A DNA stretch of 64,000 bases from NCBI GenBank assembly GCA_903834925.1, contig CAILLA010000244.1, forward strand, positions 1 to 64,000, read 5' to 3'. The position numbers were made by a program, and so were the translations under genes. The notes beneath the pieces were generated by a model that searched no databases, was not told where the DNA came from, and worked only from the letters and a program-made list of their open reading frames with translations. This DNA comes from an uncultured Schlesneria sp. (lineage in GTDB: Bacteria; Planctomycetota; Planctomycetia; Planctomycetales; Planctomycetaceae). Positions 1-9,214 of the stretch are shown here, piece after piece; positions within the stretch are counted from its first letter, which is position 1, and every line of letters starts with the position of its first letter.

Positions 1-163
1 ACGAAAACTGCGAAGAGCACTGCGTCGGAGAAGACTCCGATGCAGTGGCCCGTCATTTGTGCCACTAAATGACCGTCTTCGGTCACTCAGTGCTCTTTGA
101 ACCCAACGAAAACTGCGAAGAGCACTGCGTCGGAGAAGACTCCGATGCAGTGGCACGTCATTC
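1..163. repeat. Tandem REPIN-like hairpin repeats (105-bp period)
   Basis: Bases 1-58 recur almost exactly at 106-163, so at least one and a half units of a 105-bp tandem repeat are visible and the array may continue left of the window. The complete unit (59-156) starts GTGCCACT and ends AGTGGCAC. Its left half is a hairpin with loop TCTT and its right half an inverted hairpin with loop AAGA. Related single copies occur at 34794, 38671, 44179 and 61866. No gene is visible in this stretch. Confidence 0.85.
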
Positions 164-224
164 AGTACCGTTTTGAAAAATCCTGGCGTTGCCTGAAAGG
201 GAACATCAGGATTTTTCTTTGCCG

Positions 225-791
225 TCAACCGTCAACTGCAAGGCCGTTTTCCAGTCGGATGCGTCGGACTTCGGCGAGAACCTGGTCGATGAGATCGCTG
301 TTTCGTTCGAGTGCTTTGAATTCGAGCCAGTTTACGAACAGGTTGGCGGCAATGGTTGCAATGGCCACAAATGAATGAATCGCGCCCGGAGAATAGCCGC
401 CCCATCCTTTGGACTGCATCGGTGACGCAGGATCAGCAGCAGCGCCAAACGCTCCTGTGAACACAAGCATGGTGAAGCAAAGCACCATCAGGGGAATTGT
501 GCGGTATTTGATTGTCTGGCTTTGGGTATGAAGGTTGGGATCGAGCCGGTATGCACTGGAGGTCTCTTCAATCCATCGGCCTGTTCCCATGAAATACGTC
601 AGCACGATCGCATGGACAAGAGTTGCAAAGACCAACGCTGCCAGTGCCGCAAGAAAGTGGTATTGCACGCCAGCCTGAACGGCAATCGACCGTACTTTCG
701 GGTCTTCAATGGAAAAACCCAAACCCATCGCCAGTAACAACGATGCGGTACTCACAAACGCCAATGGCAGAAAAATACGAACCATATTCAT
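225..791 (-). CDS. Small four-helix membrane protein of unknown function
   Basis: A 188-residue protein that I do not recognise. Four hydrophobic segments are visible: near residues 5-25 (IFLPLAFVSTASLLLAMG), 45-70, 100-122 and 138-158. The last runs into a charged, probably coiled C-terminal tail (about residues 160-188). It is therefore an inner-membrane protein with short loops and a cytoplasmic or periplasmic helix. The ATG at 791 is chosen because GTGAGA lies directly before it; a GTG at 797 and an ATG at 785 are alternatives. It follows mcsB on the same strand about 160 bases downstream, separated by a 9-base tandem repeat, so co-transcription is possible but not shown. Confidence 0.6.
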   Translation of the reverse strand: MNMVRIFLPLAFVSTASLLLAMGLGFSIEDPKVRSIAVQAGVQYHFLAALAALVFATLVHAIVLTYFMGTGRWIEETSSAYRLDPNLHTQSQTIKYRTIPLMVLCFTMLVFTGAFGAAADPASPMQSKGWGGYSPGAIHSFVAIATIAANLFVNWLEFKALERNSDLIDQVLAEVRRIRLENGLAVDG

Positions 792-863
792 TCTCACGTT
801 CGCGGACGGTTGGGCACATCATAGCCCGTAAGTGGCCGACCAACATGCCATATGAGATTATTC

Positions 864-917
864 GTCCGATAGGTCCCATAAGTCTTATAGGTCTTATAGG
901 TCTTATAAGTCCCATTG
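864..917. repeat. Six tandem 9-mers, consensus GTCYYATAR
   Basis: Six back-to-back 9-base units run from 864 to 917 (GTCCGATAG, GTCCCATAA, GTCTTATAG twice, GTCTTATAA, GTCCCATTG). They lie between mcsB and the downstream membrane gene. They are too short and have no spacers, so this is a minisatellite rather than a CRISPR. Confidence 0.85.
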
Positions 918-951
918 TTTCTATCGATCCGACAATCGCCATCAAAGCCGT

Positions 952-2007
952 TCAATTCCGTTCGCTCAGGCGCTGTCGGATATAGTCAGCCCGCGCCACG
1001 TTGCGTTCCATGGTCTCGAGTTTTTCATGGCGGATCTTCTGAAGATGCGCTGGCTGCGTATGGATGAACAGTTCGTTGATCGTCGGGATTTCCAGATCAT
1101 CGATCAAGCCGAGGTTAATACCAAGCCGAACACTCGAAAGAAGGTCCATCGTCTCTTCCGAACTGATGGTTCGAGCCGTTTTCAGGATTCCATAGGCTCG
1201 TGAAACCTGATCGTGCAGGCCGCGTCGATTTTCGCTAACAAGTGCCTGGCGGACACGACGCTCGTATGAGACGATATTTGGCACGACATCCTGGATCGTT
1301 CGAATCAGGTGTTCTTCGCTTTTTCCCAGCGTGACCTGATTCGAAATCTGGTAGAAGTCGCCCATCGCCTGACTTCCTTCGCCGTATAACCCGCGTACGG
1401 CAAGATTGATTTTCTGCAGCGCTTGAAAGACTTTCTGGATCTCTTTCGTATGAACAAGAGCGGGAAGATGCATCAGTACGCTGACGCGAATTCCCGTTCC
1501 GCAATTCGTGGGGCAGGCGGTCAGGTAGCCCAGCCGATCGTTGAACGCATAGGTCCGGTCGGCTTCGATCGCGTCATCGATTGCGTCGATTTCAAGCCAG
1601 CAATCGTCAAGCGCGAAACCACTGCGCAAGACCTGAATCCGCAAATGATCTTCTTCGTTGATCATCACGCTGACATTTTCTTCGTCACTGATACCGACAC
1701 CGCGCTGACCGTGCGTTTCAGAATGCTCTCGGCTGATCAATTGGCGCTCGACAAGCATTTGACGGTCGATCGTATCCAGCGAACTGACCGAGATATAGTT
1801 CAGTTTGCGTCCGGCCGGATTCTTCGCGATCTGGCGTCTCAGCAGTTCTTCAATTTCCGCCCGAGCACGATCGTCAGCACGGCTGGGAAACGAAAAGTCT
1901 GCCAGGTTTCGGGCCAACCGAATCCGACTGGACATGACGATGTCGGAGTCTGGTCCGGTTGCTTTCAACCATTCGCCACTTGTACGTGTCAGGGACTCGA
2001 GGTCCAC
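952..2007 (-). CDS. mcsB: Protein-arginine kinase McsB (ATP:guanido phosphotransferase)
   Basis: McsB phosphorylates arginine side chains of proteins, which in Firmicutes marks them for ClpCP degradation. The 351 residues match the usual McsB length. The N-terminal ATP-site motif SSRIRLARNLADFSFPSR is present near residues 26-43, and the catalytic cysteine loop CPTNCGTGIR occurs near residue 167. Both are family signatures, and no key residue is missing. The start is a GTG with AAGGA six bases upstream. Its neighbour on the same strand, 100 bases upstream, encodes a McsA-like zinc protein, the usual activator. No clpC or ctsR is present nearby, so the Firmicute four-gene operon is reduced to the kinase and activator. 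Confidence 0.93.
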   Translation of the reverse strand: MDLESLTRTSGEWLKATGPDSDIVMSSRIRLARNLADFSFPSRADDRARAEIEELLRRQIAKNPAGRKLNYISVSSLDTIDRQMLVERQLISREHSETHGQRGVGISDEENVSVMINEEDHLRIQVLRSGFALDDCWLEIDAIDDAIEADRTYAFNDRLGYLTACPTNCGTGIRVSVLMHLPALVHTKEIQKVFQALQKINLAVRGLYGEGSQAMGDFYQISNQVTLGKSEEHLIRTIQDVVPNIVSYERRVRQALVSENRRGLHDQVSRAYGILKTARTISSEETMDLLSSVRLGINLGLIDDLEIPTINELFIHTQPAHLQKIRHEKLETMERNVARADYIRQRLSERN

Positions 2008-2107
2008 GTCTATTCCTTCAATTGTGTACTTGTTGAAAAGCGTCGATCAAAACATTGCTCAGCTCATTTTTCGCTGAAAGCGATGTGCTGCCGACAAATC
2101 CGTTTTC

Positions 2108-2629
2108 TCAATCGGGATCGTTCGATGTACGCCCTGACTCGGCCTTTGATCTAGTCTCTTCGATATGTCGGATCGAATCACGGATACGGGCAGCGTCTTC
2201 GTACCTCTCTTCTTCGACCGACGTTCTCAGTTCGTTACGAAGTTTGATCAATTGGAATTGCAATTGACTTGCTTGCGGCGATCTTTTGGGAATCTTTCCA
2301 GCATGAGTCGTTTCACCGTGAATGTTTTCGAGTAATGGCAAAAGTTCGTCTTCGAACACCACGTAATCGTGGGGACAACCCAGTCGCCCCTGAGCCCGAA
2401 ACTCTTTAAAAGAAATCCCGCAATTCGGGCAAAGCTTTTGATCGAGTTCTTCGAGAAGGGACGCTTCGCTTTCCGAATCCGAGTCGATCGCGGCATCCGC
2501 TTTGGAGGCTTGCGAATGACTAAGGTATTCTTTCGCACATCCCTCGCAGAGGTGAAGCGCTTGCACTTCTTTCTGGCGCACCTCGGTGATGTGTAACACA
2601 GCTGGTTTTGAGCAACGTCCGCATTTCAT
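2108..2629 (-). CDS. mcsA: McsA-like activator: CxxC zinc protein with UVR motif
   Basis: A protein of 173 residues with paired cysteine motifs: CGRC at the N-terminus, CEGC near residue 29 and CPNCG near residue 72. These are expected to hold zinc. A C-terminal UvrB/UvrC (UVR) motif lies around residues 128-160 ([20 protein letters not shown]). This is the architecture of McsA, which activates McsB by binding it. The ATG at 2629 (MKCGRC) is preferred over a GTG at 2638 because the family starts with the zinc motif. It lies directly upstream of mcsB on the same strand, which supports a kinase-activator pair. Confidence 0.85.
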   Translation of the reverse strand: MKCGRCSKPAVLHITEVRQKEVQALHLCEGCAKEYLSHSQASKADAAIDSDSESEASLLEELDQKLCPNCGISFKEFRAQGRLGCPHDYVVFEDELLPLLENIHGETTHAGKIPKRSPQASQLQFQLIKLRNELRTSVEEERYEDAARIRDSIRHIEETRSKAESGRTSNDPD

Positions 2630-2745
2630 GACTGACACGTGTGGCTAGGGCAATAGAAGTCGTACCACCTGGATTCTATGAGCGATTGACGGGAAAGGAA
2701 AGCACAGTTCGTCAGGCTCGGTGATTGGCGACGATTGCGTGACAT

Positions 2746-3636
2746 TCAGTTTCGAACCCGCTTGCGTTGCAAGGTCACCTCGTTGCCGGATGCATTGTAA
2801 TTGACTTCGTCCATGAAGGCTCGCATCAGCATCACGCCACGGCCAAATGGTCTTGCAAGATTCTCTGGATCGGTCGGATCGGGAAGCGTTGCCGGATCGA
2901 AGCCTTTACCATCATCGCGAATGACGAACGTCGCTTCGTGCGCGGTCAGCCTCAAGTTCACATGAATCCGTCGGTCGATCCACGGTGCCGCTTGCCGACG
3001 CTCTTCAGCCAACGCGTAAAATGCCTGATGATCCTGTTCTTTCAGTTCTGAACTGACCTCGAGATTGCCGTGATACATCGCGTTAAGCAGCGCTTCTTCC
3101 AGCGCGGTTCCTGTTCGTAATCGGTCGGTTCGATCAAGGCTCCAGACATCCGCCAGAACCGTCTGAAAATGTCTCGACATCGCCATCAGCAAATTGACGT
3201 CGTTTTCGAGGACAAAGTTTTCCGTACGTTCGCCGATTCGATTCATCAGTTCCGAATGCTTACGACTTTCGTGCATTGCGGCCAGTACCCGTCGAACGGT
3301 ATCGACCAGCATTGTCGCCAGCGATCGCTTTGGAACATAGCTTGAGGCCCCGGATTGAAGGGCTTCCACCGCAATTTCTTCGTTGCCGCGTGAAGTCATG
3401 AGGACGACGGGAACGTGTGAATGGCTCTTTCTCAGCGATGCAATCAGCTCCAAACCGGTCATACCCGGCATTTGCAGGTCCGTGACAATAATGTCCGGTG
3501 AGGAAGCCTTGATCACTTCGAGTGCCGCATTTCCATCAACGGCTTCAATGACATTCCAGCCGGATTCCTGCAATAACAGGCCATTAGCCAACTTCCTGTC
3601 GACGCTCGAATCGTCGACCACAAGGATGGTCGTCAT
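2746..3636 (-). CDS. Response regulator fused to an anti-sigma-type HATPase domain
   Basis: The 296-residue protein begins with a CheY-like receiver (residues 1-120), with the acidic pair DD at 8-9, phospho-acceptor D53 in DLQMPG and the conserved lysine near 104. It ends with a GHKL ATPase domain (about 160-290) with EEALLNAMYHGN and DDGKGFD boxes, as in RsbW/SpoIIAB anti-sigma kinases. The fusion suggests that phosphorylation of the receiver controls an anti-sigma or serine-kinase activity. The ATG at 3636 starts the receiver cleanly. The frame is open to 3777, with another ATG at 3702 preceded by AAAAGG, so a 22-residue extension is possible. No partner STAS protein is adjacent. Confidence 0.85.
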   Translation of the reverse strand: MTTILVVDDSSVDRKLANGLLLQESGWNVIEAVDGNAALEVIKASSPDIIVTDLQMPGMTGLELIASLRKSHSHVPVVLMTSRGNEEIAVEALQSGASSYVPKRSLATMLVDTVRRVLAAMHESRKHSELMNRIGERTENFVLENDVNLLMAMSRHFQTVLADVWSLDRTDRLRTGTALEEALLNAMYHGNLEVSSELKEQDHQAFYALAEERRQAAPWIDRRIHVNLRLTAHEATFVIRDDGKGFDPATLPDPTDPENLARPFGRGVMLMRAFMDEVNYNASGNEVTLQRKRVRN

Positions 3637-3859
3637 TAGAGGCTTTCGCAAAACGAGTGAAGATCTGAAATCATCAAACGACACCACCCTTCGGTCGATC
3701 ATGAAGCCTTTTAACGGAACGGGCTCAAGCCGACGTCGCGAAAAGGATACGGTCCAATTCGATCGGCGTGAAGTCAACGAGACATTTGGTTATCCTGATT
3801 GATAATTGTTTAAACAACATTGAAGCCCGGTTCGACTCCCAAAAACTGGAAAACAACGA

Positions 3860-4645
3860 ATGGTTACTCTGAAACAACGGCTGAAAAACAACGAATTCGT
3901 ACGGATTTGCGGCGTTGGACGAATGCCTCACCACAATTTGATCCATATTCTGGGGATGAGCGGAGGGTTTCATGGTGTCTGGCTCGACATGGAGCACGTC
4001 GGATTTTCCTCCCAGGAACTCGAGATTTTGACGATGGCCGCGCGCGAACACGGCCTTGATACGTTTTGCCGGGTTGCTCCGACAGACTACGCTACGGTGA
4101 CGCGGTGCCTTGAAGCGGGTTCAAGTGGCATTATGGCCGCTCAGATTTTCAGTGCTCAGCAGGCCGAAGAATTTGTCCGTTGGTCCAAATTCTCGCCGCG
4201 TGGCTGGCGCGGTCTGAATACCGGCGGATGGGACGCGAAATTTTCGATGATTCCTGCGGCCGAGTACACACGGAAGGCAAACGAAGAAACGTTTGTCGCC
4301 ATTCAAATCGAAACTCTAGCCGCGATCGACCAGTCTGAGGCCATCGCGGCGATCGATGGCGTTGACGCCCTCTTCGTCGGCCCTTCAGATCTGAGCCAAA
4401 GTCTGGGAGTGACAGGACAGTTCTTTCACGAGAAATGCCTTGAAGCCATCGACAAAGTCGCACAGGCCTGTCGCAACGCAGGAAAGCCCTGGGCTGCAGT
4501 GACGTTTAACCCGAAGCACGCCGAAATGCTGATCAGTAAAGGTTGCCAGATGCTCTCGCCGACGAACGATATTCGATTGGCTGTGGCGGGGGTCAATGCG
4601 GTCAAAAATGACTTCGCTGATCTTTTTTCCAAGACGTCGACATAA
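3860..4645 (+). CDS. HpcH/HpaI-family class II aldolase
   Basis: A 261-residue TIM-barrel aldolase of the HpcH/HpaI (2-keto-3-deoxy sugar acid or 4-hydroxy-2-oxoheptanedioate) family. It would cleave 2-keto-4-hydroxy acids to pyruvate and an aldehyde with a divalent metal. Visible signatures are VWLDMEH near residue 40, the arginine in FCRVAP near 70, the metal-ligand glutamate in QIET near 153 and the metal-ligand aspartate in FVGPSDLS near 175. The length is typical. It stands alone between divergent and unrelated genes, so the substrate cannot be read from context; 2-keto-3-deoxy-rhamnonate-type aldolases are one alternative within the family. Confidence 0.85.
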   Translation: MVTLKQRLKNNEFVRICGVGRMPHHNLIHILGMSGGFHGVWLDMEHVGFSSQELEILTMAAREHGLDTFCRVAPTDYATVTRCLEAGSSGIMAAQIFSAQQAEEFVRWSKFSPRGWRGLNTGGWDAKFSMIPAAEYTRKANEETFVAIQIETLAAIDQSEAIAAIDGVDALFVGPSDLSQSLGVTGQFFHEKCLEAIDKVAQACRNAGKPWAAVTFNPKHAEMLISKGCQMLSPTNDIRLAVAGVNAVKNDFADLFSKTST

Positions 4646-4776
4646 CGGAATTGCCAGCCTGAATCTCTGTAATTTGCTTGACCGGTGGAATTCATCAGTC
4701 ATAACATGGACAGGGTTGTTGCCGGGGTGGCGTGCGACTTTGTTTTGTTTTGAAATCCTGTCGAGGGGGCAGATTG

Positions 4777-5628
4777 ATGAGGTCGAAGTATCTTCGAGGT
4801 TGTTTCGCAATATTGTCGTTCACGAGTCTGGCATTATTCGTTTCCGAAGTTCAGGCATCTGGACCAGCTGTGGCTCAGCAAACTGCTGCGCAGGCTCAGT
4901 CGGCAATCTCCGATGCATCAATCGGTTGGCATCATGGTGGCTGGGGCGGCGGATGGGGTTGGGGTGGTGGATGGGGGCATCGCGGTTTTGGCTGGGGTGG
5001 TGGTTGGGGTTACGGCGGCTTGGGTTGGGGCGGCGGTTGGGGCTATGGCGGATTTGGATACCCGGCCTACGGTTATGCCGGTTACGGGTTTGTCCGCCCG
5101 GTGATTTACACTTACCCGGCATATACCTACGTCCGAGTTCGGGCACCTCGGTATTGCTGTGGATACAGCTATACGGTGCCAACAAGCTGCTGCAACAACA
5201 CGATTAACACCCCAGCGACATACACGTACACGGTCGCAGGCTCGACGTACCCAGCTCAGCCTGTTGCCTACACATCGAGCTATTCAGCTTCATCCATTGC
5301 AGCGAATGCACCGATTGCTTCGCCATCCAATGCGTCTCCGATTTACACGTCGGGCACCACGTATTCGGCGATCGTAAGTTCAAATCGATCGAGCTACGGA
5401 TCTGAGGTTTACACACCTTCGCTTTCATCTGTGAAGACGTCCACGGTGACGTCGCGACCATTGGCTCCTCCCGCGCCAGCAACTTATCCTGCTGCTCCTG
5501 TGGCATACGCCAAACCGGTTTCAGCGCCGCAGCCGGTCGCAAAGCGTACGATGTCCGTTCTTCATGCGGAATACCTTGCGGCTTCGGCTGCAGCGGAGGT
5601 TCCTCCCGCGAAAGTGGCACATCGCTGA
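4777..5628 (+). CDS. Secreted Gly/Trp/Tyr-rich repeat protein
   Basis: A 283-residue protein with an N-terminal signal peptide (hydrophobic residues about 10-27, then VQASG). A low-complexity block follows at about 50-95, made of repeated GGGWG, GGWGYGG and GFGW units. Next comes a short region with two CC pairs (YCCG, SCCN) and then a Ser/Thr/Ala/Pro-rich tail. It is most likely a surface or wall-associated structural protein; the function is unknown. The ATG at 4777 is chosen because GAGGGGG lies seven bases upstream. A ten-residue-longer reading from 4732 lacks a ribosome binding site. A perfect inverted repeat follows the stop codon. Confidence 0.7.
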   Translation: MRSKYLRGCFAILSFTSLALFVSEVQASGPAVAQQTAAQAQSAISDASIGWHHGGWGGGWGWGGGWGHRGFGWGGGWGYGGLGWGGGWGYGGFGYPAYGYAGYGFVRPVIYTYPAYTYVRVRAPRYCCGYSYTVPTSCCNNTINTPATYTYTVAGSTYPAQPVAYTSSYSASSIAANAPIASPSNASPIYTSGTTYSAIVSSNRSSYGSEVYTPSLSSVKTSTVTSRPLAPPAPATYPAAPVAYAKPVSAPQPVAKRTMSVLHAEYLAASAAAEVPPAKVAHR

Positions 5629-5643
5629 ATTGGCCGCAGAAAT

Positions 5644-5673
5644 CTCGTTCCCAAGCTGGAGCTTGGGAACGAG
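5644..5673. terminator. Perfect 14-bp inverted repeat between convergent genes
   Basis: CTCGTTCCCAAGCT is followed by GG and then its exact reverse complement. It lies between the stop of the Gly/Trp-rich gene and the stop of the leftward MATE gene, the expected place for a bidirectional terminator. There is no clear U-tract, so it may instead be a dispersed palindromic repeat. Confidence 0.6.
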
Positions 5674-5695
5674 GTACTTCGAGGCGCCGCGCGAT

Positions 5696-7096
5696 TCAGA
5701 CCTTCGTCTGAGTCCACTTGCCGGCGAGATATCGCCAGGAAATCAGGGTCGACCTGAGGATGTTATCCGCTCCCATTCCCATCCAGGCTCCCAGTAAACC
5801 CATTTGCAGATAGACACCACAGAAGTAGCCCACCGAGACTCGTACGACCACGTTTCCCAACAGCGAACAGTAAAGCGGAAATCGAGTATCACCAGCGCCC
5901 CTCAATGCGTTGACGTACACAATCAAGAAGGCGTTGGGGATCTGAAAGCCTGATAACAGGCGGAATGCGGGGACGCCAGCAGCAGCAACTGCGGGGTCAA
6001 AGTGCATGTTGGCGTAGATCTGTGGTGCAAACACAAAGAATATAACCGTCATCAATGCCGCGTACCAGACGCATTGACGCAGTGCTTCGTGACCCGCTGC
6101 TTTGGCTCGCTCAAACTGTCGAGCACCTAATGACTGACCAACGAGTGTTGCGGCGGCGATTCCGAACGCTTCAACTGGCAGGTACGAGAGTGCTTCAATT
6201 CGAACTCCAACAACATGTGCTGCGAACGTCGCTCCGTCAAAACCGGCTGGAGAAAGACGAGCGATCACCATCAAAAACGAAAAATGTCCGATGAAGGTAC
6301 AAAGACCACCGAGAGCCGCCGGTCCGCCAATTCGAAGGACTCGCCGAATGGTCTCTCGATGAAAGCCAAAATCAGCTCTTGTCACGTGCAGTCGCGAAGT
6401 CTTTGAAAAGAGCAGCCGAGTCATCAGCACGGCACCGCACAGGTGCGCAATCGTCGTCCCGATAACGATTCCCTTGACTCCCAAGGCAGGAACTATGGTC
6501 AACGCGGAATGTTGTACCGATAAACCGAACGTGCATGTCGTCGAGACAATAATATTAATCACGTTCGTCACTAACAAAACCCGTAACGGCGAAATCATGT
6601 CTCCTGAACCTCGAAACGCCGCCGACGCGATCAATGTCCAGCCTGCAAAAAACTGACCGCACGCATCAATTCGAAGAAATTCGACCGCAATCCGTAACTG
6701 CTCGCCTTCCATATTCAGCAGGCGAGGGAAACCAGCAGCCAGAAGCTGCAATATCGAAAAAACGAACAGGCCGATGATTGGCAACATCGACAGCGATCGA
6801 CCGGCAACTCGGCGTGCTTCGTCAAATCGGCCTGCGCCCCATTCACGGGCCACGACGGCCGACGTGCCAGTCCCGACGAGGCTGAAGATCATGGACGCCA
6901 GCCACGAAACATACGCGGACAGTCCAATCGCCGCCGTTTCGTTCTTTCCGAGACGGCCCGACAGATAAACGTCGAAGAAACCAACGCAAAACGTGAGCAT
7001 TTGCTCGCAGAGAACAGGGAGCGCCAGTAAAAACAACTGACGCCGCAGTCCGTCGGTCTCAGAAGAAATCGCGGCAGCGGGTTGATCGGCGAGCAT
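5696..7096 (-). CDS. MATE-family efflux transporter
   Basis: A polytopic membrane protein of 466 residues with about twelve hydrophobic segments in two halves, typical of MATE/NorM Na+- or H+-coupled drug exporters. Family features are the N-terminal LLALPVLCEQMLTFCVGF helix, VDVYLSGRLG-like residues after it (here FDVYLSGRLG), and the mid-protein GGPAALGG segment that begins the second half. The start ATG at 7096 has no strong ribosome binding site. It is divergent from pgm across a 259-base spacer. The substrate cannot be predicted. Confidence 0.9.
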   Translation of the reverse strand: MLADQPAAAISSETDGLRRQLFLLALPVLCEQMLTFCVGFFDVYLSGRLGKNETAAIGLSAYVSWLASMIFSLVGTGTSAVVAREWGAGRFDEARRVAGRSLSMLPIIGLFVFSILQLLAAGFPRLLNMEGEQLRIAVEFLRIDACGQFFAGWTLIASAAFRGSGDMISPLRVLLVTNVINIIVSTTCTFGLSVQHSALTIVPALGVKGIVIGTTIAHLCGAVLMTRLLFSKTSRLHVTRADFGFHRETIRRVLRIGGPAALGGLCTFIGHFSFLMVIARLSPAGFDGATFAAHVVGVRIEALSYLPVEAFGIAAATLVGQSLGARQFERAKAAGHEALRQCVWYAALMTVIFFVFAPQIYANMHFDPAVAAAGVPAFRLLSGFQIPNAFLIVYVNALRGAGDTRFPLYCSLLGNVVVRVSVGYFCGVYLQMGLLGAWMGMGADNILRSTLISWRYLAGKWTQTKV

Positions 7097-7355
7097 GCTT
7101 TTTCGATAAAGTGAGATTCGACGCGTAGGTCAATCGAATCGGGATGGTAAACGGGACGAGTAAACGTGTCAAAAGGCTTGGCGATCGATATCGTGTATAC
7201 TCAGCCCCCTGATGGTGGGAGTCATGACATCGAAAGAGTACCTTTGGTTCGCTTTATGAGTCCCGTGAATTCTGTCAGACGCTGCGAATCATGCGTTTGA
7301 GCCGCAACAATTCCTATTCGACATTATACGAGACAACAGTTTTTAAGGTTTGAAA

Positions 7356-9002
7356 ATGGCAGTTTCGCCACTGGCTGGATTACCCGCTCCTGCTGAAATG
7401 TTGATCGATACCGACAAGTTGATCGCCAATTATTTCGATCAAAAGCCTGATCCCGGCAATAAGTCTCAACAGGTCAGTTTTGGAACAAGCGGTCATCGCG
7501 GCACTTCGGCCGATGGGACGTTCACCGAATCGCACATTATCGCGATTACCCAGGCCCTGATCGAATACCGCGAAGCCAACAAGATCGATGGCCCGCTCTA
7601 TCTCGGTAAAGATACGCACGCTCTTTCGGCGCCTGCCGAGAGAACGGCAGTAGAAGTCTTGGCGGCGCATGGGGTCGAGACTGTCATTCAAAACGGAAAT
7701 GGGTTTACACCCACACCAACAATTTCGCGTGCCATTCTCTGTCATAATCGAAATCGAACCGAACACCTTGCTGACGGGATCGTGATTACGCCGTCGCATA
7801 ATCCCCCTGAGGATGGCGGGTTCAAGTACAACCCGCCAAACGGAGGACCGGCGGACACCGACATCACAGGCTGGGTCCAGAATCGCGCCAATGAATTGCT
7901 GAAAAGTGGCATCGAAAACACAAAACGTCTCAGTTATGAAGCGGCTCTCAAGGCGAGTTCAACCCATTCTCAAGACTTCGCCAAGGCGTATATCGACGAC
8001 CTGAAGCATGTGATCGATCTGGATGTCATCCGACACGCGGGTTTGAAGATCGGAGTCGATCCGCTGGGAGGTGCTGGCGTCGGGTACTGGCAACCGATTG
8101 CGGAAACCTATGGACTGAATATCACCGTTGTCAATCAGCAGGTTGATCCGAAATTCTCGTTCATGACAGTCGACCACGATGGCAAGATTCGTATGGATTG
8201 CTCGAGCCCCTATGCGATGGCCAGCCTCGTTCGCCTGAAAGATCAGTTTGATATCGCATTTGCGAATGATCCTGACACCGACCGGCACGGCATCGTCACG
8301 AAGTCATCCGGACTGATGAATCCCAATCATTACCTGGCCGTGGCAATTCGGTATCTCTTTCAAAATCGACTGAAATGGCCCGCCACTGCTGGTGTTGGAA
8401 AGACTTGCGTCAGCAGTCAGATGATCGACTGTGTCGCGGCATCAATCGGCCGGCCACTCTACGAAGTCCCCGTCGGTTTCAAATGGTTCGTCGACGGACT
8501 GTTTCATGGAACACTCGGTTTCGGTGGTGAAGAAAGCGCGGGTGCCAGCTTTCTAAGAATGGACGGAACCGCGTGGTCGACCGACAAGGATGGTATCATT
8601 CTGGCACTGCTTGCTGCCGAGATCACCGCCAAAACCGGACGCGATCCCGGTGCTCATTATCGAGATCTTGTGGCTCAGTTCGGTGATCGGTGCTACACGC
8701 GAATCGATCAGCGGATCACAGCGGAAGAAAAGGATCGCTTCAAGCGTCTGAACCCCGCTGCAATCACGTCGTCAACGTTGGCGGGTGAATTCATCACCGC
8801 CAAGCTGAGCGAAGCACCTGGAAACCATAAGGCGATTGGTGGAGTCAAAGTCGTAACCGACTGGGGCTGGTTTGCCGCCAGACCATCGGGGACCGAAGCC
8901 ATTTATAAACTGTATGCCGAAAGCTTTCGTGACGACGAACATCTGCAGCGGATCGTCGCCGAAGCCAAGGGAATTGTCGGTCGTGCGTTGAGTGCAATCT
9001 AA
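7356..9002 (+). CDS. pgm: Phosphoglucomutase (alpha-D-glucose phosphate-specific)
   Basis: Interconverts glucose-1-phosphate and glucose-6-phosphate. The 548 residues match the Pgm length in bacteria. The phosphoserine loop [15 protein letters not shown] carries the active serine near residue 147. The metal loop DPDTDRHG is near 305, the sugar-binding GGEESAGAS near 393, and the phosphate-binding [10 protein letters not shown] near the C-terminus. The ATG at 7356 has TAAGG seven bases upstream; a TTG two codons earlier is less likely. It is an isolated gene with a long upstream region. With pgi and fbp elsewhere in this window it links glycolysis/gluconeogenesis to glycogen or cell-surface sugar synthesis. 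Confidence 0.95.
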   Translation: MAVSPLAGLPAPAEMLIDTDKLIANYFDQKPDPGNKSQQVSFGTSGHRGTSADGTFTESHIIAITQALIEYREANKIDGPLYLGKDTHALSAPAERTAVEVLAAHGVETVIQNGNGFTPTPTISRAILCHNRNRTEHLADGIVITPSHNPPEDGGFKYNPPNGGPADTDITGWVQNRANELLKSGIENTKRLSYEAALKASSTHSQDFAKAYIDDLKHVIDLDVIRHAGLKIGVDPLGGAGVGYWQPIAETYGLNITVVNQQVDPKFSFMTVDHDGKIRMDCSSPYAMASLVRLKDQFDIAFANDPDTDRHGIVTKSSGLMNPNHYLAVAIRYLFQNRLKWPATAGVGKTCVSSQMIDCVAASIGRPLYEVPVGFKWFVDGLFHGTLGFGGEESAGASFLRMDGTAWSTDKDGIILALLAAEITAKTGRDPGAHYRDLVAQFGDRCYTRIDQRITAEEKDRFKRLNPAAITSSTLAGEFITAKLSEAPGNHKAIGGVKVVTDWGWFAARPSGTEAIYKLYAESFRDDEHLQRIVAEAKGIVGRALSAI

Positions 9003-9098
9003 GCGTGTTAGAGCCGGGTTATTCATGCATTCTCCGAGATTCGACACACGATCATTATCAATCAAGAGTCAAACTATGATTACAAACAAAACGTGAAA

Positions 9099-9162
9099 CG
9101 TAAGCCCGACGCGCAAGCGACGGACAACAAAGCAAGACCCTCGCTTGTGCGTCGGGCTTACG
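9099..9162. repeat. 22-bp inverted repeat (CGTAAGCCCGACGC type)
   Basis: CGTAAGCCCGACGCGCAAGCGA (positions 9099-9120) is matched by its reverse complement at 9141-9162 with a single mismatch. The loop is 20 bases. It lies between pgm and pyrC and could terminate pgm, but the long exact arms look more like a dispersed palindromic repeat. Confidence 0.8.
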
Positions 9163-9214
9163 AATAAACTGGGTTAACGCCCATAATGAAAATAAAAATA
9201 AGTGAGGCCTCTTC

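Noticed and set aside
864-917. Possible CRISPR array
   Set aside because: Units are 9 bases with no spacers and no cas genes are present.
1423-2154. A 243-residue forward ORF opposite mcsB
   Set aside because: It mirrors the mcsB/mcsA frames on the other strand, has no family features and no ribosome binding site, so it is a shadow.
3826-3840. GGTTCGACTCC, resembling a tRNA T-loop
   Set aside because: No acceptor, D or anticodon stem can be folded around it.
4820-5185. Reverse ORF in the Gly/Trp-rich gene
   Set aside because: Arises from the low-complexity GGT/GGC repeats read backwards, rich in Arg, Pro and His.
7178-7201. TTGGCG and TATACT as a pgm promoter
   Set aside because: The spacing is only 12 bases; it was not counted as a promoter.
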